Shown: positions 1-7,241 of the stretch, piece by piece
How the letters are laid out: each line of letters starts with the position of its first letter
Position numbering within the stretch: position 1 is the first letter of the stretch
The notes under the pieces: model-generated
Told to the model about the DNA's origin: nothing
Database searches by the model: none
The model's input: the letters and a program-made list of their open reading frames with translations, nothing else
From: DASRWD01 sp044507975
GTDB lineage: Bacteria > Deinococcota > Deinococci > Deinococcales > Trueperaceae
NCBI GenBank assembly: GCA_044507975.1
Contig: JBIQIQ010000010.1
Location: forward strand, 1 to 39,761
Reading direction: 5' to 3'
Length of the DNA: 39,761 bases
Program-made: the position numbers and the translations under genes

Positions 1-125
1 CCGGCGTACTGGACGACGGCGACCCCGCCGTTCTCGACGGGAGCGCGACGAGCCAGTACCCGCCGCCGGCGGCCTCTGCGGGGACCGGCGCGCCATCGGC
101 GCCGGGCCTCAGGGCGGGTCGGCCT
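1..125. other. Window edge, no supported gene
   Basis: Downstream of the TPR-like gene. One minus-strand frame near the edge reads protein-like (PVENGGVAVVQYA), but no start codon supports it in the visible part, so no call is made. Confidence 0.3.
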
Positions 126-2869
126 TCACGGCCGGAGGCCGTAAGCCGCCGCGAGCTCCGGGTGCTCCGCCCGCAGCTCGCTCATGCGGCGGCGGTAGGA
201 GGCGTACTCGACGGCGAACGCGACGGTGTTGAGCAGGTAGATGACCACGAGAACGACGACGTCGGTGTCGAAGGCGAGCGCCGGCGCGACCCCCAGGTCG
301 GTCAGGTGCAGCAGGAGGTCGATGCCGAAGATCGCCCAAGGCACCAGCAGGAGCACCCCCCACAGCTCGTCCGCCAAGCCGCTGCCCGGTAGGAGCAGCG
401 CCAAGGCGTGGTAGAGGAACGTGCGCGGGGCGTTGCGCGCCGCCGCCGGTCGCGGCGCGAAGATCGACAGCACGGTCCAGGCCGCCCACGCCAGGAACAG
501 CACGACCGCCGCCGTCCACAGCCAGTGGGGCTGGAACGGGCGGAGCTCCGTGAGGGCGGCGAAGGGGTTGGTGAACGCCGCGCCCAGCGACTCCCAGGGG
601 CCGCCGCTGAGCGCCCGCGCCAAGCGGCCCGGCTGCGGCGGGACCAGCAGGGGCGCGTCGGGGCGGTAGGCCATCATCAGGCGCGACGGGTTGGGCCCCT
701 CGCCGAGGTTGAACGCCGCCACCGGGTGCCCGGGGCGTAGCTCGAGGGCGAGCCGGAAGAGCTCGGGATCGCCCCGCAGCACGCCGAGGTTGTTCATCGC
801 GTCGGCGTCGTCGGACAGCTCCCGGTAGCCGGCCGCGGCGGCCTCGGTGTCGCCGGCGGACTGGGCTGCGAAGGCGCGGATGAACGCGCTGTCGGCGTTG
901 TCGGGCGCCGCGGCGAGGAGCGCCCGGCTCGTGGGATGCGCCAGCGAGCCGGACCCGAGGGCCTGCGGCGGCTCGCCGGTCGAGCCGACCCAGCCAGACA
1001 GGGCCGCGACGGCGACCATGGCCGCGAACAGCAGGACCACGACGAGCTTCTCCGTGAACGTCGCGTAGCGCAGCGTCAGGACGCGCGAGAAGCGGCTCAC
1101 GGCCTGGCCCCTCTCCTGGCGCTGGCGCAGCGTCAGCGTCTGGGCACGCCAGTACTTGGCCAGGAGCGTCAGGCGCAGCGCCACCAGCGCGACGAAGAGC
1201 GCGAGCACGCCGTACCAGCCGGTGTTGCCGACGGCGGTCGCCGCCCTCTCGAGCGTCGTCAGAGGGTCCGCGCGCCCGGTGAGCGCCGCTCGCTCCCGCC
1301 AGGTCTGCGCAGCGTCCTGGTCGCCTCGCGCCTGGACCAGCGCGGCGTACTCGGACAGGAGGCCCTGCACCTCGGCACCGCCGTCGCCGCTTAGCCGGTA
1401 GAGCCACGGAGCCCAGAAGTCGGCCGCCTGCTCGTCACCGGAGCGGAGCGCCGACGCGAGACTGGCGTGCGGGAAGCCGTACGCGGCCGTGAGCTCGGGG
1501 TCGAGCAGCAGGGTGCCGCGGTAGCCGCGCTCGATGAAGTCGAGGAGGGCGGCGTCCATGGCCTGCGTCGCGAGCGCTTCGTCGCGCGGCGGCCCCGCCA
1601 GGAACGCCTGGGCGAGCTGCGCGTACTCGTAGAACGTGCGCGCCCTCGAGAGGGCGTTGCGGCGGAGGGTATCGCCCCGGTCCGGCTGCTGCCGGGCGGC
1701 GGCGAGGTAGAGCCACGGGTTCGTCGGGTCGCGGGACAGCTGCGCGACGGGGTCGGACACGCTCGCCTCGGCACGGAGCCAACCGTAGAGGGCCGGGTCG
1801 GGGTCGAAGGCCAGCGGCCGTTCGGGTGGCCACGGCAGCGTCTCGGTCGTGCCGTCGGCGTGGCGTACGGTCACCGCCAGCGAGGCCGGGCCGCTATCGA
1901 TGTTCACGACCTGCGCGGGCAGCCTGTCGCGGGCCAGCACCGTGCCGGTCACCGGGTCGACCTGCAGGAGATGGTTACCGCGGCCGACCAGGACCTCGCC
2001 CTCGCCCTGCAGCAGGCCGGCCGTCTCGCCGCTGCCCTGCCCGAACGTGAGGCGCCACGCCTCCACGCCGCTGCGGCGACCGACGACGTCGCCCATCTCG
2101 ATGGTCACCGCGATCTCGCCCCGCGCCTGCGCTGGCGGCACCTGCGGCTCACCGGGGAGGGCGCCNNNNNNNNNNNNNNNNNNNNNNNNNNNNNNNNNNN
2201 NNNNNNNNNNNNNNNNNNNNNNNNNNNNNNNNNNNNNNNNNNNNNNNNNNNNNNNNNNNNNNNNNCGATCTCGCCCCGCGCCTGCGCTGGCGGCACCTGC
2301 GGCTCACCGGGGAGGGCGCCTGGTCGCTGCGGTGAGGCCCCGGGGCCGGCGGCGGGGGGAGCCTCCTCCTCCGGGGGCTCGTCCTCGGGGGCGGGCTCGT
2401 CTGGGTCGGGCTCTGCCCGGTCTTCCTCCGGAGCCGGCACCGGCGGTACCGGTTCGTCGTCGGTCTCGACCGGGGCCGGCGGCTCCGCGCCGCCCATCAC
2501 CTGCACGCCGAGGCTCGCGGCGATGCGCGGTCCGGTGAGCGAGACGGTCCAGTCGCCCGGCTCGTCGAGGGCCGACGTGACCGTCAACGCTCCCGCCTGG
2601 TCGGCCACCGCGCTCGACGCGCGCGCCTCGCCGCTCGGCGGCGTGAAGGTGACGACGTAGTCGGCCCCTGGCTCGAGCCCGCTGCCGCTGACGCTGAGCG
2701 TGTCGCCCAAGGCGTACTGGAACGCGTCGACCATGACGGCCGGAGCGCTCGGGCCCGACGGGGCGGCCAGCGAGGTGCCGGCCAGGGTGCACAGGGCAGC
2801 GAGCAGCCTGATCGCGGCTGCCAGGTACGGCGACGCTGACGAGCCGCGCGAGGCTCCGGGTGGGGACAT
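126..2869 (-). CDS. Membrane TPR-like secreted/anchored protein, split by assembly gap
   Basis: I do not recognise a named function. Across the N gap the two halves stay in one frame: residue 201 (Ile) on the right side of the gap is the same codon as Ile in the PAQARGEI stretch on the left, so collapsing the duplicated 55 bp gives about 862 residues. The N-terminus has a signal-peptide-like hydrophobic stretch (about residues 17-35), then an IPT/Ig-like beta region (about 45-125) and a Pro/Glu/Asp-rich linker. Next come alpha-helical, Ala-rich TPR-like repeats. About five membrane segments follow in the C-terminal half, including one around WYGVLALFVALVALRL and a cluster of three near the end. 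The start is ATG with a TAAGGT box 6 nt upstream. A scaffold or envelope role is possible but is only inference. Confidence 0.7.
2111..2165. repeat. 55-bp duplicate, left flank of gap
   Basis: Identical to 2266-2320 on the other side of the Ns. A 55-base shared end fits a de Bruijn assembly overlap (k = 55) better than a biological repeat, although a tandem repeat in the Pro-rich linker cannot be excluded. Confidence 0.9.
2166..2265. other. 100-N scaffold gap
   Basis: Exactly 100 Ns, the usual placeholder for a gap of unknown size. It is flanked by two identical 55-bp copies (2111-2165 and 2266-2320), and removing one copy plus the Ns restores an open frame. The gap therefore probably hides no sequence, or only further repeat units. 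Confidence 0.95.
2266..2320. repeat. 55-bp duplicate, right flank of gap
   Basis: Second copy of the 55 bases at 2111-2165, starting directly after the last N. Confidence 0.9.
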
Positions 2870-2875
2870 GCGACT

Positions 2876-2881
2876 ACCTTA
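2876..2881 (-). promoter_or_regulatory. -10 box TAAGGT, leaderless type
   Basis: Lies 6 nt upstream of the ATG at 2869, so transcription would begin at or next to the start codon. It is one of 17 such sites in the window. Confidence 0.6.
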
Positions 2882-2945
2882 CAGCACCCTTCCGAACGCG
2901 CCCTGCGCGTGGAGGATGCCTCGTCGGACGCGTACGGAGCGCTGT

Positions 2946-2951
2946 TATCAT
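2946..2951 (+). promoter_or_regulatory. -10 box TATCAT, leaderless type
   Basis: Lies 6 nt upstream of the ATG at 2958 of the DdrA-like gene. It is divergent to the box at 2876-2881. Confidence 0.65.
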
Positions 2952-2957
2952 GGCGCG

Positions 2958-3677
2958 ATGCCGCGCGCTGTATGGGCCCGTCTGGCCGCGCCGTTCCCCG
3001 CCTCTGCCAGCACGTGGACGCTGCGAGAGGTCTCGCCCGACAGGCAGCGGGCTCGGGTGGCCCCCAGGCTCACGGCCGAGGCCCTGCGGGCCAGGCTCGA
3101 CGAGGCCGTCACGCCGCAGGGCTGGTCGTGCCAGCTCGTGCCGGCGCTGGATGGTGCTCTGGTCTGCAACCTCACGGTCGAGGGCGTCACGCGCTTCGCG
3201 GTCGTCGAACGCCTTCCCGGCGGGGTCCACGGCTCGGAGCTCGCCTCGGCCGCCGCGTTGGCGGACAGCGCGTTGGCGGCGTGCGCCGAGCAGTTCGGCA
3301 TGCGCGCCGAGGGCGCGGAGGGCTGGGCCCCCCACGACCCGGAGACCGGCGACGTCCTCATCGAGGAGCTCGAAGCGGGCCCGTCGGGCGACGACCTGGG
3401 CGCCGTTCCCGACAGCGCCGGTCCCCTGACGGCAGCGCCGCCGCTCCTGCCGGATACCGAGCCGACGGCCGCGGCCCTCGAGCCGGCCGAGGAGAGGCCT
3501 GAGGCCCACGTCGTCATCGACCGGCTCGTCGACCGGCTCAAGTCCGAGGGGTTGGGTGGCCAGGCCGCCAAGCTCGTGGTCCGCTACGGCGGCTACGGCG
3601 CGAGCCCCGAGGAGTCGCGGGAGCTCTACGGCAAGCTGCGCTCGCTCCTCGTCGGCAAGGCCGCGGTGGAGCGGTGA
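2958..3677 (+). CDS. DdrA / Rad52-like DNA repair protein
   Basis: A 239-residue protein. The N-terminal half resembles the DdrA family (Rad52-type single-strand DNA-end binding proteins of Deinococcus) as I remember it: L-x-APFPA near residue 9, a Trp about 8 residues on, an ARLDEAV helix, a following GW, a beta strand reading LTVEGVTR, and a helix ending in CAEQFGM. The acidic, Pro/Ala-rich middle (about 125-180) looks disordered. The C-terminus has a helical block around YGGYGASPEESRELYGKL that parallels the DdrA tail. DdrA proteins protect 3' DNA ends after radiation or drying. The start is chosen because TATCAT sits 6 nt upstream. The gene ends in a GTGA overlap with the phosphoesterase. 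Similarity was judged by eye; the family could be a more remote Rad52-like one. Confidence 0.6.
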   Translation: MPRAVWARLAAPFPASASTWTLREVSPDRQRARVAPRLTAEALRARLDEAVTPQGWSCQLVPALDGALVCNLTVEGVTRFAVVERLPGGVHGSELASAAALADSALAACAEQFGMRAEGAEGWAPHDPETGDVLIEELEAGPSGDDLGAVPDSAGPLTAAPPLLPDTEPTAAALEPAEERPEAHVVIDRLVDRLKSEGLGGQAAKLVVRYGGYGASPEESRELYGKLRSLLVGKAAVER

Positions 3678-4444
3678 AGGGGCAGGCGGACGGACTGATC
3701 AAGGTCATCGCCCTGGGCGACGTGCATGGCCAATGGCCGGAGATGTGGCGAGTGCTGAAGGCCGCTGCCGCCTGCACCCCCACGCTCGAGCCGACGACCC
3801 CGGTGACGGAGGGTCGCTACCAGGTCGTATGCATCGGGGACCTGGTGCACTACAAGGACGAGCGCGCCTACGCCAACGCGGTCGGCGAGGAGCCTTACGA
3901 CCCCGCCAACCCGGACCACCTGCGGCGCGCCGCCAAGGCCCAGATCCGCGAGCTATACCGCTTCAAGCGCTACGTCGACGCCTCGTGCGGCAACGTGACC
4001 ATCATCCTCGGCAACCACGACGAGAGCGCCCTCGACCACCGGTACGAGCTCAGCACCAGGGGCGGGCTCAAGCACGTGGAGTTCGACGAGTCCCAGGGCG
4101 GCCTGGCGCTGCCGGACGACCTGGCGGAGTGGTTCCGGGCCATGCCGCGGGAGCAGGTGTTCCACGGCGTGCAGTTCGCCCACGCAGGTCCACTGCCGGG
4201 CATGCAGGTCTTCGACGACTTCTTCTATCACGACCCAGACACGAAGACCTGGTGGTACAACAAGCCCGAGCTCGTTCGTCAGGCCGGCCACAGGTTCGGC
4301 GTCTACGGCCACACCGTCATGAAAGAAGGCGTCTACATCGACCGCGACAACTCGTTCGCGATGATCGACGCCCTCGGGAAGCTGCAGTTCCTCGAGCTCA
4401 TCCTGGGCGAGGACCGCCTCGACTACAGCGTCATGCAGCTGTAG
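3674..4444 (+). CDS. Calcineurin-like metallophosphoesterase
   Basis: A 256-residue metal-dependent phosphatase. All expected motifs are visible: GDVHG near residue 15, GD-x-x-H (GDLVHYKD) near 55, GNHDE near 113, an Ala-His (FAHAG) near 173, and YGHT near 214 for the last metal ligand. The spacing resembles PP2A/ApaH-type enzymes, but the usual DRG after the second motif is replaced by a KDE-containing stretch, so substrate (protein, dinucleotide or other) cannot be told. It starts with GTG overlapping the stop of the DdrA-like gene (GTGA), so the two are probably co-translated. A repair-linked role is suggested only by this neighbour. Confidence 0.8.
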   Translation: MKGQADGLIKVIALGDVHGQWPEMWRVLKAAAACTPTLEPTTPVTEGRYQVVCIGDLVHYKDERAYANAVGEEPYDPANPDHLRRAAKAQIRELYRFKRYVDASCGNVTIILGNHDESALDHRYELSTRGGLKHVEFDESQGGLALPDDLAEWFRAMPREQVFHGVQFAHAGPLPGMQVFDDFFYHDPDTKTWWYNKPELVRQAGHRFGVYGHTVMKEGVYIDRDNSFAMIDALGKLQFLELILGEDRLDYSVMQL

Positions 4445-4488
4445 GGGCGCCGCGGCAGTCAGCCGTGCGAACCCGCGAGCCAGCCGTG

Positions 4489-4494
4489 TAGCCT
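4489..4494 (+). promoter_or_regulatory. -10 box TAGCCT, leaderless type
   Basis: Lies 8 nt upstream of the ATG at 4503, the longest spacing among the 17 boxes. Confidence 0.5.
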
Positions 4495-4502
4495 GTGACG
4501 CC

Positions 4503-4733
4503 ATGGGAGGCGAGGTCTTCGCTTTCAGACTCACGAAGGACGGCCGCGTGCGGGTGTTCTGGGAGGGCAGGTGCGTGCTCACGCTGGGCGGCGCGCGCGC
4601 CGAGCGTCTGCGGAGCGAGCTGGAGGAGGCCGATCACGACGCCCAGCAGGTCGCGCTCCAGCGGGTCACCGGCAACTTCAAGAGGGGTAACGAGCGGCTG
4701 TTCAAGGCCGGTCGCGGTCCGAGGGGCCGGTGA
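4503..4733 (+). CDS. Small hypothetical protein
   Basis: Seventy-six residues, not recognised. The first half has alternating hydrophobic residues suited to a small beta sheet (VFAFRLTKDGRVRVFWEG), followed by a helix rich in Arg/Glu and a basic tail (KRGNERLFKAGRG). It has no signal peptide or membrane segment. It is supported as a gene by its own TAGCCT promoter box and by its GTGA overlap with the downstream kinase gene. The basic tail would suit nucleic-acid binding, which is a guess. Confidence 0.65.
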   Translation: MGGEVFAFRLTKDGRVRVFWEGRCVLTLGGARAERLRSELEEADHDAQQVALQRVTGNFKRGNERLFKAGRGPRGR

Positions 4734-5605
4734 CCGGGCTAGCGCTGGTCTCCGAGCGAGTGCGCAGCCTCGCCCTCGAGGTGCCCTCTGGAGCGGCGTG
4801 GCTCGCGGGGTTGCCCCACCGCGTCGCCGAGCTCGAGGAGCGGTGGTCGCTGGAGCTGGGCCCGCCCTTCGCTCACGACGGGTACACGGCCGTCGTGCTG
4901 CCGGCGCGTCGTGAGGACGGCACGGCGGCAGTCCTGAAGCTCACGTTCCCGCACATGGAGGGACGCGACGAGGCCGCCGGCCTGCTCTTCTGGGACGGCG
5001 ACGGAGCGGTGCGTCTGCTCGAGCAGGCCGACGAGGGACGCGCGATGCTGCTGGAGCGCTGCGTGCCTGGCCACGACCTGCGCGACCTGCAGGCCGGCGA
5101 GCAGATGAGGCTGCTGGCCGGCCTCGCGCGCCGACTGTGGCGGCGACCGCCGGACGGGCACGGTTTCCGGCCGTTGGCCGAGATGATCTCCTACTGGAGC
5201 GAGGAGACGCTGCGAGACGAGGCGCGCTGGCCCGACCGGGTCCTGGTGCGAGAGGGGCTAGCCGCCTGGGCGGAGCTGAGCCGGCCCCGCCCATACGACG
5301 TCCTCCTGGCCACGGACCTCCACGCCGGGAACGTGCTGTCTGCCGAGCGCGAGCCCTGGTTGGTGATCGACCCCAAGCCGTTCCTGGGCGACCCGGCCTA
5401 CGACGCCACGCAGCACCTGTTCGACCTGCAGGAGCGACTGAGCGCCGACCCAGTACCGCTGATTGGCCTCTTCGCCGACCTGCTCGAGGTGCCGCGCGAC
5501 CGCGCCAGGGCGTGGCTGTTCGCGCGCTTCGCCGCCGAGAGGCGCGACGACGACGAGAGCTGGGCGCGGGCCAACGACGTGGCGCGCCGGCTCGCTCCGG
5601 GCTAG
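4730..5605 (+). CDS. APH(6)-like aminoglycoside/hydroxyurea phosphotransferase family kinase
   Basis: A 291-residue kinase-fold protein. It shows the ATP-binding lysine in AVLKLTFPH (about residue 70), the acidic partner region EAAGLLFW, the catalytic loop TDLHAGNVL (about 195), and the metal-binding VIDPKPFLGDPAYD (about 215), an arrangement typical of streptomycin 6-phosphotransferases (StrB-like). The usual HGDLH is ATDLH here. Family members phosphorylate aminoglycosides or unknown metabolites. The gene is coupled to a small housekeeping-looking gene, matches the local base composition and has no mobile element nearby, so a native metabolic role is more likely than acquired resistance. 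Its TAG stop shares a CTAG with the stop of ftsE. Confidence 0.75.
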   Translation: MTGLALVSERVRSLALEVPSGAAWLAGLPHRVAELEERWSLELGPPFAHDGYTAVVLPARREDGTAAVLKLTFPHMEGRDEAAGLLFWDGDGAVRLLEQADEGRAMLLERCVPGHDLRDLQAGEQMRLLAGLARRLWRRPPDGHGFRPLAEMISYWSEETLRDEARWPDRVLVREGLAAWAELSRPRPYDVLLATDLHAGNVLSAEREPWLVIDPKPFLGDPAYDATQHLFDLQERLSADPVPLIGLFADLLEVPRDRARAWLFARFAAERRDDDESWARANDVARRLAPG

Positions 5606-6282
5606 AGCGAGTAGCCGCCGGCCTCGTCGTCGCGGACCAGCTCGCCGTTGCGCAGCACCAGCGTCCTGCGCTTGAAGCGGTCGACGAGGTCGCGGGCGTG
5701 TGTCGCGACGAGGACCGTGGTGCCCCGCAGGTTGATGTCGTTGAGCAGCTCGACGATCTCCATCGCGGTGTCAGGGTCGAGGTTGCCGGTCGGCTCGTCC
5801 GCCAGGAGCAGGGGCGGATCGGTGACCATCGCCCTGGCGATCGCGACGCGCTGCTGCTCGCCCAGTGACAGCTCGATCGGGTAGGCCTTGCGCTTGTGCG
5901 CCAGCCCGACGTTGCGCAGCGCCTGCAAAGTCTTCTGCTCGTGGTTGCCGCGTGTGGCGGTGGCGCGCAGCACGAACGTGATGTTCTCGAACGCGGTGAG
6001 ATGCGGCAGCAGCCTGTGGTCCTGGAAGACCATCCCGATCTGCCGTCGCATCAGGGGCAGGCGGCTCTCGCGCATGCGGGTGACGTCGTTGCCGCCGATG
6101 ATCACCGTGCCCTCGCTGGGAAGGATGCGCCGCAGCATCAGGGCCAGGAGCGTCGACTTGCCGGCGCCGGAATGGCCGGTGACGTAGACGAACTCGCCGC
6201 GCTTGACATGGAAGTGGACGTCCTTGAGCGCGTGAGTGTGCGTGCGCGAGTAGGTCTTGGTGACGTGGTTGAACTCGATCAC
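5602..6282 (-). CDS. ftsE: Cell-division ABC ATPase FtsE
   Basis: A 226-residue ATPase that partners the membrane protein FtsX to activate cell-wall hydrolases at the septum. Motifs in order: Walker A GHSGAGKST (about 36), Q-loop VFQDHRLLP, signature LSLGEQQRVAIARAM, Walker B LLLADEPTGNLD, and the H-loop ATHA. The run VGLAHKRKAYPIELS before the signature is characteristic of FtsE. The signature carries Leu where LSGGEQQ has the first Gly. GTG start overlaps the stop of the nucleoside hydrolase (GTGA), making it the last gene of the gyrA transcript. No ftsX follows: the next gene is convergent. Confidence 0.85.
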   Translation of the reverse strand: MIEFNHVTKTYSRTHTHALKDVHFHVKRGEFVYVTGHSGAGKSTLLALMLRRILPSEGTVIIGGNDVTRMRESRLPLMRRQIGMVFQDHRLLPHLTAFENITFVLRATATRGNHEQKTLQALRNVGLAHKRKAYPIELSLGEQQRVAIARAMVTDPPLLLADEPTGNLDPDTAMEIVELLNDINLRGTTVLVATHARDLVDRFKRRTLVLRNGELVRDDEAGGYSL

Positions 6283-7241
6283 GCCTGCGCCCTCCCGGGG
6301 GTGGCGAGCTCAGCGCCCAGCGCGCCGAGCACGAGGTCGAAGGCCGCCTGCGCCTGGATCGTCTCCAGCACGGTGGCGTTGGGCTCCTCGCCGCGGCCGC
6401 CGGGGCGGCGGTCGACGACCGTCTGGCCCCGCGTCAGCTCCGACGTCGTCTCGACCGAGACGTGGCGGCGGCTGGTGGTGAAGAGCTGCGGGTCGGTGAC
6501 CGCCAGGACGGCGCAAGGGTCGTGCAGCGGGCCCTCGGCCGGGCCGCCGAAGTGGGTGGCGTAGGCCTGCGAGAAGAAGTCGAGCAGGTCGGCGGCGAAG
6601 CCTCCCAGCTGCGTGCCGAGCGCGCGGACCTGGTCGCGGCGGGCGGCGTCGATCATCAACTGATGGGTGAGGTCGAGGCCCGCCATCACGACGCGGGCTC
6701 CGGAGTCGAACACCGCCGCGGCCGCCTCGGGGTCGGCCCAGACGTTGAACTCGGCGACGGGCGTGATGTTGCCGGGCCCCCAGCTGCCGCCCATGACGCT
6801 GATGCCGGCGAGCCGCCGGGCCAGGCCGGGGTCCTCGCGCAGCGCCAGGGCGACGTTGGTGAACGGCCCCACCGCCACCAGCCACAGCCCGTCGACGCGC
6901 CGCGAGGCGTCGATGATGGCCGTGGCCGCGTGCTCCTGCCTCGGCTCGAGGGCGAGCGGGGGCAGCGTGGGGCCGTCGAGGCCGGACTCGCCGTGTATGT
7001 GCGGCGCGTAGCGCGGCTCCCGGGTCAGCGGCCTCTCGGCGCCTCCGTGGACCGGAACGCGCTCGCCCCCTGCCAGCTGCAGGGTCGCGAGTGCGTTGGC
7101 GATGCACTTGTCGACGGGTGCGTTGCCGGACACCACCGACACGCCGACCAAGTCGGCGCGGCGCAGCGCCGTGATGATGGCGAAGGCGTCGTCGTGACCA
7201 GGGTCGCAGTCGAGCCAGACGGGCTGCCTGCGACCTGCCAT
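6279..7241 (-). CDS. Inosine/uridine-preferring nucleoside hydrolase
   Basis: A 320-residue enzyme of the IUNH family, which cleaves the N-glycosidic bond of ribonucleosides for base salvage in the cytoplasm. The N-terminal calcium-binding signature DCDPGHDD is at about residue 11. Other family features are MGGSWGPGN (about 155), the NVWADPEAA stretch, and a C-terminal HDPCAVLAV with the active-site His and Asp. ATG overlaps the gyrA stop (ATGA), so it is translated from the gyrA message. Substrate preference among nucleosides cannot be read from the sequence. Confidence 0.88.
   Translation of the reverse strand: MAGRRQPVWLDCDPGHDDAFAIITALRRADLVGVSVVSGNAPVDKCIANALATLQLAGGERVPVHGGAERPLTREPRYAPHIHGESGLDGPTLPPLALEPRQEHAATAIIDASRRVDGLWLVAVGPFTNVALALREDPGLARRLAGISVMGGSWGPGNITPVAEFNVWADPEAAAAVFDSGARVVMAGLDLTHQLMIDAARRDQVRALGTQLGGFAADLLDFFSQAYATHFGGPAEGPLHDPCAVLAVTDPQLFTTSRRHVSVETTSELTRGQTVVDRRPGGRGEEPNATVLETIQAQAAFDLVLGALGAELATPGRAQA

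Noticed and set aside
2111..2320. The flanking 55-bp copies as a biological direct repeat
   Set aside because: They meet exactly at the two edges of the N run, which is what an assembly overlap produces; a genuine tandem repeat remains only a minor alternative.
4730..5605. The APH-type kinase as acquired antibiotic resistance
   Set aside because: There is no mobile element, its composition matches its neighbours and it is coupled to a small chromosomal gene; a native role is more likely.
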